Shown here piece after piece: positions 33,877 to 43,565 of a DNA stretch of 62,640 bases. The position numbers and the translations under genes are program-made. How positions within the stretch are numbered: the first letter of the stretch is position 1; every line of letters starts with the position of its first letter. Origin of the DNA: Acidobacteriota bacterium (GTDB lineage Bacteria > Acidobacteriota > Terriglobia > Terriglobales > Acidobacteriaceae). The notes beneath the pieces are model-generated. The model was not told the origin of the DNA. It was given only the letters and a program-made list of their open reading frames with translations, and ran no database searches. The stretch covers positions 1 to 62,640 of the forward strand of contig QIAU01000193.1 of NCBI GenBank assembly GCA_003225055.1, read 5' to 3'.

Positions 33877-34923
33877 TTGTCCCTGCGTTATATTGTTCTA
33901 TTGATCCTCCCCCCCAACCCAAAGCGATGCCTGTTCTTGCTGGTGCTGGCAGGCGGTTTGCTGCTATCCGCGTGCGGCCGCGGACGCCGCGTGCTCGAGG
34001 TGGTCTACATCACGGCGCCGCAAGTTGTCCTGCGGGATCGCGTCGCTCCTGTGTACAACAAAGTTGGCCTGGCTAGGAACGGGGAACGAGTCGAAGTCCT
34101 GGACCGCGAACGTCGTTTCGTGAAAGTGCGCACTTCAAGCGGAGCGGAAGGCTGGATCGAGCAGCGTTACACAATTACCCAGCAAGTCTTCGACCAGCTC
34201 CAGAAACTCGCGGGGGACAATCGCAATGATCCGGTACAGGCCCCAGGAATCACCCGCAACGAAACCAACCTCCACCTCGAACCTGTGCGCGATTCCGAGC
34301 ACCTTTATCAACTAAATCAAGGCGCCAAGCTTTTTATACTGAAGCGTGCGACTACCGAGAAAGAGCCCGCGGCGCCGCCCGGTACGCAATCGAATAAAGA
34401 AGCCCCTCAACCCGTGATGGAAGACTGGTGGCTCGTTCGCGACGCCGAGGGCCACACCGGCTGGGTTCTGGCCCGCATGATGGACTTGGATGTTCCGCTT
34501 GATGTCGCCCAGTACGCCGAAGGGCGGCGCATCCAGGCATTCTTCGTACTCGACGAAGTTCGGGACGGCGACCAGAAAATTCCCGAATACCTGGTTCTGC
34601 TCAGCGAACCTAAGGACGGCATGCCCTTCGATTACAACCAAGTTCGGGTGTTCACCTGGAACCTGAGGCGGCATCGTTACGAAACCGCCTACCGCGAGCG
34701 CAAGCTGAAAGGATCTTTTCCGGTTACGGTTAGCCACGAGAGCTTCGACAAGGAAGGAACCCTGCCAATCTTCGTCCTGAAAGTTCGCGACGCCAGCGGC
34801 AACCTGGTTGACAGAAAGTACAAACTGAACACTCCGATAGTTCGCCGAGTCCTGATGCCAGGGGAAGAACCGCCAAAGCCAGTCGCGCCTCGGCGTGCCA
34901 GGCGGCGCCGGCGCCGGCGTTAG
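33877..34923 (+). CDS. lipoprotein with two bacterial SH3-like domains
   Basis: A 348-residue exported protein. A hydrophobic leader ends in a lipobox (LLSAC near residue 33). Two SH3b-like segments follow (about 42-100, VLRDRVAPVYNKVGLARNGE ... GAEGWIEQ; and about 130-200, NLHLEPVRDSEHLYQLNQGA ... HTGWVL), then a domain of about 100 residues unknown to me and a very basic Arg-rich C terminus. SH3b domains commonly bind peptidoglycan, so the protein may sit at the wall. The TTG start is uncertain; no better start is in frame before the signal. Confidence 0.7.
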   Translation: MSLRYIVLLILPPNPKRCLFLLVLAGGLLLSACGRGRRVLEVVYITAPQVVLRDRVAPVYNKVGLARNGERVEVLDRERRFVKVRTSSGAEGWIEQRYTITQQVFDQLQKLAGDNRNDPVQAPGITRNETNLHLEPVRDSEHLYQLNQGAKLFILKRATTEKEPAAPPGTQSNKEAPQPVMEDWWLVRDAEGHTGWVLARMMDLDVPLDVAQYAEGRRIQAFFVLDEVRDGDQKIPEYLVLLSEPKDGMPFDYNQVRVFTWNLRRHRYETAYRERKLKGSFPVTVSHESFDKEGTLPIFVLKVRDASGNLVDRKYKLNTPIVRRVLMPGEEPPKPVAPRRARRRRRRR

Positions 34924-35013
34924 TAGTTGTGAACTCTACATCGTGGCGTCATACTGGGCCGACGAAGTCGGCGAACCATCTCGCGTGCAGAACCGAAGCA
35001 TTACGGCCGGCTA

Positions 35014-36204
35014 TTAATAGAAATCCGCAATGCTCTCCGCCACCCAGCCCTGCTCGTCCTCAGTCAACTCAGGAAACATCGGCAGCGCCAGCACTTCCCT
35101 TGCCGCCAGCTCCGCCTCGGGCAAATCCCGTTCCCGGTACCCCAGATAAGCGAAACAGTCCTGCAAGTGCAACGGCACCGGGTAATAAATTTCCGTCCCA
35201 ATCTTCCGCTCAGTAAGAAATGCACGGAGCTCATCGCGTCGCGTCGCGCGGATCACGTATTGATGAAAGACGTGGCGCGCATGCGGAGAAACGTGCAGCA
35301 GCCGAATCGGAGACGAGCCCTTCGCGTCAACAAGTCCCGATTCCCTGAAAAGCCGCTCGTAGATGGCCGCCCGCGCTTGCCTCTGTGAATTCCATTCGTC
35401 GAGATGTGGCAACTTCACCCGCAGAATCGCCGCCTGAATAGCATCCAGCCGGCTGTTTGCCCCGAATTCATCGTGGTAATAACGCTTCGCGCTGCCGTGA
35501 TTTCGCAGATGCCGCATGTGCTCGGCATACTCGACATTGCTGGTTGTGACCAGCCCGGCATCGCCGTAAGCGCTCAGGTTCTTGGTAGGATAAAAACTGA
35601 AAGCTGCAGCGAGGCCCAACGATCCGGCCCGCCGCCCGCGCCAAGCCGCTCCAATCGCCTGTGCCGCATCCTCAATGATGGGAACCTTGAACTCCTCAGC
35701 AAGCTTCTGAAGTGCATCCATGTCGGCACATTGCCCGTACAAGTGAACCGGCAGTAAGGCCCGAATGTCGGGCCTGCTGGTCTCCAGCTTTGCCCTGGCA
35801 CGGCCGGCATCGAGATTCAGGGTGTCCGGATCCACGTCAGCAAACACGGGTCGCGCGCCCGCCCGGGCAATGGCGCTTGCTGAAGCAAAGAAGCTGAAAG
35901 CGCTCGTCAGAACCGCATCTCCGGGCTGAATGCCAACTGCTATCAAAGCCAGCCACAGCGCATCGGTCCCGGAAGCACACGCGACTGCGGAAGTAGCTCC
36001 AGTGACTGAGGCAACCTCTTGCTCGAAGGCAGCTACCTCTTCCCCGAGAATGAAGTGTTGCGACGCACAAACCCGCTCGATTGCCACCAGCACGTCCTGA
36101 CGGATTGCAAGGTACTGGCGGGACAGATCCAGCAGGGGGACGGCTTCGGGCCGCTTAGCACGAAAGCCAGCAGCACTTTGCTTTTGCCTGGAGGGATGCT
36201 TCAC
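35014..36204 (-). CDS. DegT/DnrJ/EryC1-family PLP aminotransferase
   Basis: A 396-residue sugar aminotransferase-type enzyme. It starts with VPLLDLSRQYLAIRQDVLVA, has the cofactor-binding VACASGTDALWLALIAVGIQ, PVHLYGQCADMDAL, IEDAAQAIGA, the Schiff-base Lys in FSFYPTKNLSAYGDAGLVTT, and HVFHQYVIRA near the C-terminal part. Members transfer amino groups to nucleotide-bound keto-sugars for lipopolysaccharide or glycan synthesis. The start is uncertain: the frame is open to 36288 inside the DUF309 gene; GTG 36204, 15 bases after that gene's stop, gives the usual length. The broken glycosyltransferase elsewhere in the window may once have belonged to a related pathway. Confidence 0.9.
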   Translation of the reverse strand: MKHPSRQKQSAAGFRAKRPEAVPLLDLSRQYLAIRQDVLVAIERVCASQHFILGEEVAAFEQEVASVTGATSAVACASGTDALWLALIAVGIQPGDAVLTSAFSFFASASAIARAGARPVFADVDPDTLNLDAGRARAKLETSRPDIRALLPVHLYGQCADMDALQKLAEEFKVPIIEDAAQAIGAAWRGRRAGSLGLAAAFSFYPTKNLSAYGDAGLVTTSNVEYAEHMRHLRNHGSAKRYYHDEFGANSRLDAIQAAILRVKLPHLDEWNSQRQARAAIYERLFRESGLVDAKGSSPIRLLHVSPHARHVFHQYVIRATRRDELRAFLTERKIGTEIYYPVPLHLQDCFAYLGYRERDLPEAELAAREVLALPMFPELTEDEQGWVAESIADFY

Positions 36205-36218
36205 GAGAGCAAGTGATT

Positions 36219-36566
36219 CTAACACTCTGTTCTTTCGAGTCGCGGCAACGGGGGCGGCGGAACCCCATGTTCCAAGGCCGTTTGCCACCCGAAGACGGCT
36301 CGACGCAGGATGTCCAAGCGAATCTCGGCGAAGTCGGCCGGATACCCGGAAAGGTTCCGTGCGGCGCGTGCGAGCAACGATTGGGCACCGACTACGTTGC
36401 CGGTCGAATAATGGTGCAACCCAACCGCCAGCTGAATTAGCCCCTGCAGGAATTTCCTCTCGGCGGCGGGAGCAACTCGCCAGACGTCCTCCAATACCTC
36501 ATGCGCCTCAAAGAATTGCGAGCCATTGAACAGTTTGATGCCCTTGTACAAAGCTTCCCGATCCAT
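36219..36566 (-). CDS. DUF309 family protein
   Basis: A 115-residue all-helical protein with the DUF309 signature LYKGIKLFNGSQFFEAHEVL, then WRVAPAAERKFLQGLIQLAV and GLHHYSTGN. The conserved His and Glu in FEAHE...E may bind a metal, and the fold is thought to be a four-helix bundle; function is not known. An in-frame ATG 34 codons upstream exists, but the start at 36566 matches the family length. It stands upstream of the aminotransferase gene on the same strand, close enough for an operon. Confidence 0.85.
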   Translation of the reverse strand: MDREALYKGIKLFNGSQFFEAHEVLEDVWRVAPAAERKFLQGLIQLAVGLHHYSTGNVVGAQSLLARAARNLSGYPADFAEIRLDILRRAVFGWQTALEHGVPPPPLPRLERTEC

Positions 36567-36841
36567 TCTCGTATTGTTACAGATGCTGCCAGCTGCACTG
36601 CCCCCTACCAAAAACCATAGAACCTCGGCCAAACTATCCATATTCTCGTATCTGTTGTGACCTAGCAATCGGAATCAACTGTAAACAATGAGGTTTAGTG
36701 TCTATCGCTTTGGAACCTAACTTGCCGCTACCCGCACATCGTTCCCATGGGTGTGGGCGTGCTTCGGTCGGACCGCGGAGTAACCGCGTCGGTTCACGTT
36801 CACTTCTTGGAATCAGGAACTTTTCGACAGAGGAGATTTCG

Positions 36842-39800
36842 ATGGAATACAGCTTTCGTCTAAAGGTTGGTCTGTCTATGGCCTTCCTAGCAGTGCTGTT
36901 CTGTGGCACATTTGCGGCTGCCCAGGGAATTGTGACGGGATCGATATCCGGCACGGTTGAGGACCCTTCCGGCGCCGTGGTTTCGGGAGCCAAGGTTAGC
37001 GCCAGACATTTGGCTACAAACAGGGAATACACAACTGAAACCACTGCGAGCGGCCTGGTCTCGCTACGGACGCTGCCGCCCGGCGAATACAGCCTGAGAA
37101 TCGAAGCCAAGAACTTCCGGTCCTTCGAATCGAAAGGGCTAGTCGTGCAGGTCGGTGCCGACACTGCGTTGGGCAGTGTCAGACTCGAACTAGGGGCACC
37201 TACGGAAACGGTCACGGTCGAGAGTGGCGCTCCCTTGGTGGAAGCTACCACCAGCCAGATTTCAGACAGCTTCGACACACAGAAGACAGCCAGCCTGCCC
37301 ATCGGCAACAACTTTGACACGCTTACGCTTTTCCTTCCTGGATTTGCCCCCACCGGCGATTCTGGTTTTAGCAACACCAATGGCGAGGGCTTTTCAGCCA
37401 ACGGGCAGCGCGGACGGGCGAACAACTTTCAAATAGACGGTCAGGCCAACAATGATAATTCCATCGCCGGTCCCTCGATCTTCTTCGGCAATCAGGACGC
37501 CCTTCAAGAGATACAGGTCGTCACGAATTACAGCGCCGAGTACGGCCACAACTCTGGTTCAGTCGTAAACTACATAACGAAGGCGGGCACCAATCAGTTC
37601 CACGGCACAGGTTATGAGTTCTGGCAGGGAAACACCTTCGGTTCCATGACCAATGAGGAGAAGTCGCCTCTGTTCGGCTTCTGCCCGAGCGGGATTGCCC
37701 CCACTGCTAGCAACGGCTGTACCAAGGCCGTGATTCCACAATACGTGAACAATCGCTTCGGCGGTACGGTCGGTGGCCCGATCATGAAGGATAAGATGTG
37801 GTTCTTTGGTTCGACCAATTTCGAGCGGCTGCGCACCGGGGGATCGCCGAGTACCTCGGGCGGCATTACACCCACCTCCAATGGCGTACAGGAGTTGCTC
37901 GCAGCTTTCCCCAACAGTCCCGCGGGTCCTCTGTTGGCCAAGATTGGTCCGGCCGCGATCACCACTCAGGGCAATCCAAAATTCACCAACATTCAAAATG
38001 TCACAGTCTCTGATGGAGTGACATCGGCTCCCATCGAGTTTGGCAACATCACCCGTTTTGTGCCCAGTCCATTCAACGACTACGAAGGGACAGGCCGCAT
38101 AGATCTGAAAGTAACTTCCAAGGATAACTTCTTCGGACGTTACGTATTTCAGCAGAGCCTCAGCGAAGGAGTCAACTTCGGCAATGGGGTTGACGTCGGT
38201 GACTGGCAGACAGTGCCGGCGCGCGATCAGCAGATCGGCCTAGATTGGGTCCGCAATATGAGGAACAGCTTGGTCAATCAGGTACGCTTCAGCTACTCTC
38301 GCGCCCGGTTCTTCTTTGAGGAGGGTTCTGTTGCGAGTTGTAACGACAAAACTCCTCTGGGTTGTCCGGCGGACATCGTCATGCGGGGGAGCAATCCCGA
38401 GGACAGTGGAAGCTTCGGGGTGGCGTCCGGTTTCCCTCAGGGGCGAATCATCAACGTTTACCAAGTCCAGGACAATCTCTCGCTGCAAAAAGCACGGCAC
38501 ACGCTGAAATTCGGCGGCGAATATGACAAGCAACGCTCCCCAAACGTTTTTCTGCCCAACAATAACTCCATCTACTTCTTCCGCTCGTTTGATGCCCTTG
38601 TAGCCAACAACCCGGTGCAAACGCGAATCACAGTCGGAGATCCCAGGCTGCCCTTCAGCGAAAAAGACGTGGCGGCCTATTTCCAGGACGATTGGCGAAT
38701 TAAGGATAATCTGACTCTGAATCTCGGCTTGCGCTGGGAGTGGAATCAGCAAGCTGTCAATCTGCTGCACGACCGCACAGTCGCGGTTCAGGCCGGTGCC
38801 AATCCTCTCTGGGATAACACCTTCCCGGCCAGCGAGACTACCGTTCCCAGCGTTCCGCAAGACTTCAACAACTTCAGTCCCGTAGTTGGGTTCGCGTGGA
38901 CGCCACGTATGGGGAAAGGATTGTTCGGAGAGGACAAAACGGTGCTGCGCGGCGGTTTTCGTATCAGCTATGACCCCACGTTTTATAACATGTTCTTGAA
39001 TGTTGCGACCAGTTCACCGTCTGTGAACGCAGTGACCACCGTCGCTCCCCTGCCGAGCAGTGGAAACTTCACGGGCGCCGACATATTACCGTTTCTGCAA
39101 TCTGGCGGATTCGTCGGTACGGCCGGAATCAATCCCGGAATCCGCAACCACACCACCGTAGCACCCAACTTCCGCAATCCGTACTCGGAGCAGTGGAACT
39201 TCGGAGTGCAACGCGAATTCAGCAGCAAGATAGTCGGTGAAGTGCGCTATGTTGGTAATCACGGCGTTGGGAACTTTCAGACCGTCAATGGAAACCCGGC
39301 GCTGAATAGTCTAATTGCCAATGGGTTCGGGAACCTCATTCCTCCCGGTCTTACGCCCTGCACAACTGCCGGGACCCCGGGGTTCAGTTCGGGTTATGCT
39401 AATTGCAATTTCAGAAGAGTCGGGGAGCGCCGTAATACTGCCTGGTCTAAGTACAACGGACTGCAGTCGGAGTTGCGGATCGGCAACTGGCACGGCGTTT
39501 CTGCTACTGCTTCCTATACCTACAGCCACACCATGGACAATGCCAGCGAGGTGTATAGCAGCGTTTCGGGCGGCAACACCTTGTCCTTTGCTCAGGATCC
39601 CTTCAACACAGACCGCGGTGAAAGGGCGAATTCCGGAATTGATTTCCCGCACCTGTTCGGCCTGACCATGGTGTACGAACTCCCCTTCCACAGGTCGCAG
39701 ACGGGGTTCCTCGGCCATCTGATGGGTGGCTGGCAGTTGAACACCGCCTACAGGTATGCCTCGGGGCAGCCCTACACGACCATACAATTCCGCCACAGTA

Positions 39801-40345
39801 CCTTGTGCGACCCGACAGCCACGATGAGCGGCACCTATGACGCTTGTCGGCCGATCGTAGCGAATGCTGCCGCCCCGTTGGGCACTGCAGGGTTGTGCAC
39901 GGACTCGACGTTGCCCGACTGCGGAATCACCGACTTTGTCACCGGAAATCCGACCACGATGAGTGCGGTTCATTGGATCGTGAACGACAACACGGCAGCG
40001 GCCTTCTTCGGTTCTCCGTTCAAAGGTGCTGGAAGCAACGCGTTGCGCGGGCAACCGATTAACACCGCTAACCTCAGCATCTACAAGAACACGAAAATCG
40101 GGGAGAAGCTAACCCTGCAGTTCCAGGCAACCGCTTTCAACATCACGAACACGCAGTTCCGAGGCGTTCCCGATCCCGTGCTGGACGACTCGGGCGCCGC
40201 TACTCCCTCTCCGTTCCAGAGCACGGCATATAACTTCAACGGTGGCGGAAACAACTTCCAGGGAGGGGGAACCTTTTCCTCCAACCTAACCTACGACGGT
40301 ATTGGTCGGCGCCGCCTTTTGTTCGGCCTAAAGCTGATCTTCTAG
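36842..40345 (+). CDS. Oar-like TonB-dependent receptor with carboxypeptidase regulatory-like domain
   Basis: An 1167-residue outer-membrane protein. It has a signal peptide (about 1-28, ending AAAQG), a carboxypeptidase-regulatory-like domain (VTGSISGTVEDPSGAVVSGA), a plug region (SLPIGNNFDTLTLFLPGFAP ... GQRGRANNFQIDGQANND ... EYGHNSGSVVNYITKAGTNQ), and a long beta-barrel (about 330-1160) ending in LLFGLKLIF with terminal Phe. This is the Oar/TonB-dependent transporter type that is expanded in Acidobacteria. Import of large oligosaccharides or peptides is usual but the ligand is unknown. The ATG at 36842 follows GAGGAG; upstream codons in frame are not part of the gene. A terminator follows. 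Confidence 0.93.
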   Translation: MEYSFRLKVGLSMAFLAVLFCGTFAAAQGIVTGSISGTVEDPSGAVVSGAKVSARHLATNREYTTETTASGLVSLRTLPPGEYSLRIEAKNFRSFESKGLVVQVGADTALGSVRLELGAPTETVTVESGAPLVEATTSQISDSFDTQKTASLPIGNNFDTLTLFLPGFAPTGDSGFSNTNGEGFSANGQRGRANNFQIDGQANNDNSIAGPSIFFGNQDALQEIQVVTNYSAEYGHNSGSVVNYITKAGTNQFHGTGYEFWQGNTFGSMTNEEKSPLFGFCPSGIAPTASNGCTKAVIPQYVNNRFGGTVGGPIMKDKMWFFGSTNFERLRTGGSPSTSGGITPTSNGVQELLAAFPNSPAGPLLAKIGPAAITTQGNPKFTNIQNVTVSDGVTSAPIEFGNITRFVPSPFNDYEGTGRIDLKVTSKDNFFGRYVFQQSLSEGVNFGNGVDVGDWQTVPARDQQIGLDWVRNMRNSLVNQVRFSYSRARFFFEEGSVASCNDKTPLGCPADIVMRGSNPEDSGSFGVASGFPQGRIINVYQVQDNLSLQKARHTLKFGGEYDKQRSPNVFLPNNNSIYFFRSFDALVANNPVQTRITVGDPRLPFSEKDVAAYFQDDWRIKDNLTLNLGLRWEWNQQAVNLLHDRTVAVQAGANPLWDNTFPASETTVPSVPQDFNNFSPVVGFAWTPRMGKGLFGEDKTVLRGGFRISYDPTFYNMFLNVATSSPSVNAVTTVAPLPSSGNFTGADILPFLQSGGFVGTAGINPGIRNHTTVAPNFRNPYSEQWNFGVQREFSSKIVGEVRYVGNHGVGNFQTVNGNPALNSLIANGFGNLIPPGLTPCTTAGTPGFSSGYANCNFRRVGERRNTAWSKYNGLQSELRIGNWHGVSATASYTYSHTMDNASEVYSSVSGGNTLSFAQDPFNTDRGERANSGIDFPHLFGLTMVYELPFHRSQTGFLGHLMGGWQLNTAYRYASGQPYTTIQFRHSTLCDPTATMSGTYDACRPIVANAAAPLGTAGLCTDSTLPDCGITDFVTGNPTTMSAVHWIVNDNTAAAFFGSPFKGAGSNALRGQPINTANLSIYKNTKIGEKLTLQFQATAFNITNTQFRGVPDPVLDDSGAATPSPFQSTAYNFNGGGNNFQGGGTFSSNLTYDGIGRRRLLFGLKLIF

Positions 40346-40372
40346 CTGCGGAGGAATCGTTAAGGGGACTCT

Positions 40373-40404
40373 AGGCCGACCCCAATGGGTCGGCCTTATT
40401 TTTG
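40373..40404 (+). terminator. intrinsic terminator after the Oar-like receptor gene
   Basis: AGGCCGACCC and GGGTCGGCCT form a perfect 10-bp stem with a 4-base loop (CAAT), followed by TATTTTTG and then more U. It starts 28 bases after the stop codon. This is the clearest terminator in the window. Confidence 0.95.
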
Positions 40405-40447
40405 CGTTTTTTGGGCGGGAGGCGTAAGAGGACTAAGTGTTCTGAGG

Positions 40448-41221
40448 CTATCTCCCCAGCATCGGGTAGTGGCTTGCTGCCCCCATAAAGAACAGCATGA
40501 AAATCGAGAGCCAGGCATTCGCGCGCGAGGCCAGGAAGCCCATGCGTCCCATCGCTGCAGCCTGAGGCGGGATCGGCGTGCCGTTATTCGCGAAGTCTTT
40601 ATTCCAGGCGATGATCTTTTTGTTCATCCTCCAGATGATGCCCCACACGTTAAGCATCATGACCCAACCCATGCCGCCGCCCACGCCGATCGACAGCAGC
40701 CGATTACTCTCCCATCCGTGATTATTGAAATCGAGAAACAGGTAAGCTCCCGCGGCTACGACGATGGCCACAATTACTCCCAGGACGGGCCCTTTGTTGA
40801 TCTTCACCACCATGATCGCCGCATACATCACCGCGAACACGATCGTCCAGATCAAGAAGAACGTGCCCATCACGTGTCCGGCAGAGGCGCCAGCGTATCC
40901 CGCGCCTCGGCCATTGCTCGCGTCAATCCCGACTATCCCATTGCCCCAATACGCCAGCCCTACCAGCACGGTAACCACGGCTCCCCAGCGAAACCACCAC
41001 AGCGCCCGCGACATCATGCTGGGGATAATCTTGGCCTTACTCGCCGAATCCATTTCCTTCATGAACGGAACGTTGACCAGGTTGAAAAAATAAAGCAGCC
41101 CGATCCAGGTGATGCCCGCCAGAAAATGAATCCAGCGAAGAATCATGAGGTTGGTGGCGTCTCCGCCCGGGAATGTAATGCTGGGCCCGGAAAACATGGC
41201 AAGAAAGTTGGGAACTACCAT
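40448..41221 (-). CDS. urate oxidase N-terminal-domain-like membrane protein
   Basis: A 257-residue protein with about seven hydrophobic segments. The pattern LMILRWIHFLAGITWIGLLY, then FFNLVNVPFMKEM and SRALWWFRWGAVVTV, resembles the Urate_ox_N domain found in PuuD-type membrane-bound urate hydroxylases. PuuD proteins carry a C-terminal cytochrome c domain, which is absent here; no CxxCH is seen. Thus only the membrane part is present, and urate oxidation is not shown. The ATG at 41221 has GGAGGAATTGC before it. It faces the receptor gene across the terminator. Confidence 0.7.
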   Translation of the reverse strand: MVVPNFLAMFSGPSITFPGGDATNLMILRWIHFLAGITWIGLLYFFNLVNVPFMKEMDSASKAKIIPSMMSRALWWFRWGAVVTVLVGLAYWGNGIVGIDASNGRGAGYAGASAGHVMGTFFLIWTIVFAVMYAAIMVVKINKGPVLGVIVAIVVAAGAYLFLDFNNHGWESNRLLSIGVGGGMGWVMMLNVWGIIWRMNKKIIAWNKDFANNGTPIPPQAAAMGRMGFLASRANAWLSIFMLFFMGAASHYPMLGR

Positions 41222-41497
41222 GCAATTCCTCCACGAAGCGGTGTTATGAGCGCTGGCGATAATGGCCCAAAAACCGAAAGAAACCTGAGCGAGCGGATTG
41301 TACACTAAGGTCCAAACGACTCCTTATTGGGTTGAAAAGTGTTCGTACTACGCTTATCGTACAGAGATTGTCAGGGCCCGCTCCCCCCGCAGTTCCTGAC
41401 TGCGCAGGCGAACGCGCCCAGTTGTCCCTCCCGGTTCTCGAGCTGCTTCCATGCGGCGCGGGAACTGCTGGTATAGCGGCTCGAAAAGGAGATCGGC

Positions 41498-41809
41498 ATG
41501 GATGCAAAGCCGGCACAGAACATTCAGGATTCTTTCCTCAACACTGCTCGTAAGGAGAAGAACCCCATCACCATTTACCTGCTCAGCGGGGTAAAGCTGA
41601 CGGGCCGGATCCGCTCCTTCGACAAATACTCGGTCGTTCTGGACTCCAACAACCAGGAGCAGTTGATCTTCAAGCATGCCATCTCTACTGTGGTGATGGG
41701 CAGGTCGGCGCACCCGCTTTCTCACGAGGGGAAACCAACAGCCACTTCGTCCCCGGCGCATCAGCCGGAAATCGTTCCTGCCGTGACCCCTTCGGGCACG
41801 GAAGGCTAA
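41498..41809 (+). CDS. hfq: RNA chaperone Hfq
   Basis: A 103-residue Sm-like protein that forms a hexameric ring and helps small RNAs pair with mRNAs. Residues 8-68 hold the Sm1 motif ([20 protein letters not shown], then [20 protein letters not shown]) and the Sm2 motif ([14 protein letters not shown], where most Hfq proteins have YKHAIST). The C-terminal 35 residues are Pro/Ser/Thr-rich and probably disordered. hflX follows after 12 bases, the same order as in proteobacteria. The preceding AGGAG at about 41486 supports the start. Confidence 0.95.
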   Translation: MDAKPAQNIQDSFLNTARKEKNPITIYLLSGVKLTGRIRSFDKYSVVLDSNNQEQLIFKHAISTVVMGRSAHPLSHEGKPTATSSPAHQPEIVPAVTPSGTEG

Positions 41810-41821
41810 GGCAGTTCCCGT

Positions 41822-43252
41822 TTGCGAAGTTCTCGCTCCACAGAATTGGGGAAGCGTCTGCGGGGTTCGTCCATCGAGTCAAGAACTGGTGCTCTGCCCC
41901 GCGAGCGCGCCTTTCTGGTCGGGCTCGAGTACCGAACGCGGCGGGCGCCTGCTGGAACAACGAAGACCCCGAAAGCCGCACCCACGGCCGCTTCGCAGGC
42001 TGCGCGCGACGCTGCAACCAGCCTTTCTGCGGGCGCAAGAGCTCCGCGGGCTCCGGAATTCAGCGCCCAAGAATCGCTCGAGGAATTACGTGCGCTGGCC
42101 GGCAGCGCAGGAGCTGAAATCGCCGGCGAATTCCTGCAGCACCGCGACAAACCCGATCCTGCCACTCTGATCGGCAAAGGAAAACTGCAGGAAATCAAAG
42201 GCGCTGCCGCCTCGGTTTCCGCCGATCTCATCCTCTTCGATCACGATCTGTCTCCGTCCCAACAGCGCAATATCGAACGGGAAGTGGACAGACGCGTAAT
42301 CGACCGGACTCAGCTTATTCTCGACATTTTTGCCCGCCACGCCCGAACCCGTGAAGGTCAACTCCAGGTCGAGCTCGCGCAACTAGAGTACCTGCTGCCC
42401 CGGCTGACCGGACGTGGTATTGAGATGTCGCAGCTCGCCGGCGGAATCGGCACTCGGGGCCCGGGTGAAACCCAGCTTGAGACCGATCGCCGCAAAATCT
42501 ATCGCCGCATCCGCCACGTAAAATCGCAACTGGAAAACGTGCGCCGCATCCGCGCTCAACAGCGCCAGCGCCGGGAATCGGTGCCAGTAGCTACCCTCGC
42601 ACTAGTCGGATACACCAATGCCGGTAAGTCGACCTTGTTTAATGCTCTGACCCGGGCCGAAGTTCTGGCCTCGTCCAAAATGTTCGCCACCCTCGATCCC
42701 ACGATCCGCTCGGTCAAGCTGCCGTCCAAGCGCAAGGTGCTGCTCTCCGATACCGTCGGCTTCATCCGAAACCTGCCCCACACACTGGTATCCGCGTTCC
42801 GCGCCACCTTGGAAGAAGTCGAGCGGGCCGCACTGATTCTCGAAATCTCAGATGCCAGCAGCCCGCTTTCAGCCGAGCAGGATGCGCAAGTCGAACTGGT
42901 GCTGAAAGAACTGGAAGCCGACCAGAAGCCACGCCTGCACGTGATGAATAAAGTTGATCTCCTGTCTGCGGCCCGGCGCGACGCTTTGCGCGACGATTAC
43001 CGAACCGTCCACGTCTCGGCTCTCAAGTCTATCGGCCTGAGCACGCTGCTGGACCGCATCGACCAGGCACTCGGAGAAGACCCGCTCTCCCGCATCCATT
43101 TGCGGGTGCCCCAAAAGGAGGGCAAGACTCTGGCGCTGCTGGAAGCGCGTTCCCGCATCTATGCCCGGCACTACAAAGACGGTTTAGTGGAACTCGAAGC
43201 CGAAGCTCCGCAGTCGCTCGTCCGCCAAGTAAGAGAGTTTGTCGTCGAGTAG
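41822..43252 (+). CDS. hflX: ribosome-associated GTPase HflX
   Basis: A 476-residue GTPase that rescues stalled ribosomes under stress. It has the N-terminal HflX domain ([13 protein letters not shown]...), the linker with the family's conserved [20 protein letters not shown], and the G domain with G1 [15 protein letters not shown]3 [12 protein letters not shown]4 NKVDLL and a C-terminal extension. TTG 41822, close behind hfq, is the likely start although no strong Shine-Dalgarno is visible; the N-terminal about 60 residues are low in complexity and longer than in E. coli. It forms an operon with hfq. Confidence 0.93.
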   Translation: MRSSRSTELGKRLRGSSIESRTGALPRERAFLVGLEYRTRRAPAGTTKTPKAAPTAASQAARDAATSLSAGARAPRAPEFSAQESLEELRALAGSAGAEIAGEFLQHRDKPDPATLIGKGKLQEIKGAAASVSADLILFDHDLSPSQQRNIEREVDRRVIDRTQLILDIFARHARTREGQLQVELAQLEYLLPRLTGRGIEMSQLAGGIGTRGPGETQLETDRRKIYRRIRHVKSQLENVRRIRAQQRQRRESVPVATLALVGYTNAGKSTLFNALTRAEVLASSKMFATLDPTIRSVKLPSKRKVLLSDTVGFIRNLPHTLVSAFRATLEEVERAALILEISDASSPLSAEQDAQVELVLKELEADQKPRLHVMNKVDLLSAARRDALRDDYRTVHVSALKSIGLSTLLDRIDQALGEDPLSRIHLRVPQKEGKTLALLEARSRIYARHYKDGLVELEAEAPQSLVRQVREFVVE

Positions 43253-43298
43253 TAGGCGCCGTCTTTCCTAGAGCCGAGAACCTAGGGCCAAAATTAAA

Positions 43299-43378
43299 AT
43301 GGGCCGACAACCAAGAAGCGGTGACATTCCTTGGCTATCGGCCCATTCGATCCTGAATTGGATCGGAGGTGATACCTC
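43299..43378 (+). other. array of three hairpins between hflX and the ATP synthase genes
   Basis: Hairpin 1 (43299-43346): ATGGGCCGA pairs with TCGGCCCAT, with an inner CCAAG/CTTGG stem and a 14-base loop. Hairpin 2 (43348-43365): CGATCC/GGATCG with loop TGAATT. Hairpin 3 (43366-43378): GAGGT-GAT-ACCTC, which contains the Shine-Dalgarno GGAGGT of the 20-codon ORF that follows. The set is too regular to be chance. It could be a cis-regulatory RNA, or part of a small RNA; no family was recognised. Confidence 0.65.
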
Positions 43379-43379
43379 T

Positions 43380-43442
43380 ATGCTAGACCCCTTCAGCCGA
43401 AAGTCAAGGTTTTTCCGGAGCATTGTCGGAGCATTGTACTAG
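43380..43442 (+). CDS. 20-residue ORF, possible leader peptide
   Basis: The ATG at 43380 follows the Shine-Dalgarno-containing hairpin at 43366-43378 at close distance. The product would be 20 residues, basic in the middle (FSRKSRFFRS) and hydrophobic at the end. The ORF ends 44 bases before the putative promoter of the ATP synthase operon, so it may be the 3' part of the hflX transcript or an independent small gene. Existence as a peptide is uncertain. Confidence 0.4.
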   Translation: MLDPFSRKSRFFRSIVGALY

Positions 43443-43485
43443 CGGTCCAAAGGGCCCAATATAGAACGCTGGGAACCTCCGCGCG

Positions 43486-43514
43486 TTGACACTATGCCCG
43501 TAGAATGTTAATTT
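43486..43514 (+). promoter_or_regulatory. sigma-70-type promoter of the ATP synthase operon
   Basis: A perfect -35 box TTGACA (43486-43491) and an AT-rich -10 region (TAATTT, 43509-43514) with a spacing of 17 bases. It ends 52 bases before the first ATP synthase gene. Confidence 0.6.
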
Positions 43515-43565
43515 TATTGGTTTTATAGCCTTCTTTTCTCTCGAGAGTTCTAATCAACTCTGGAC

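Noticed and set aside
36634-37425. 263-codon minus-strand open frame over the start of the Oar-like receptor gene
   Set aside because: Antisense shadow of a receptor gene with signal peptide, Shine-Dalgarno and full barrel.
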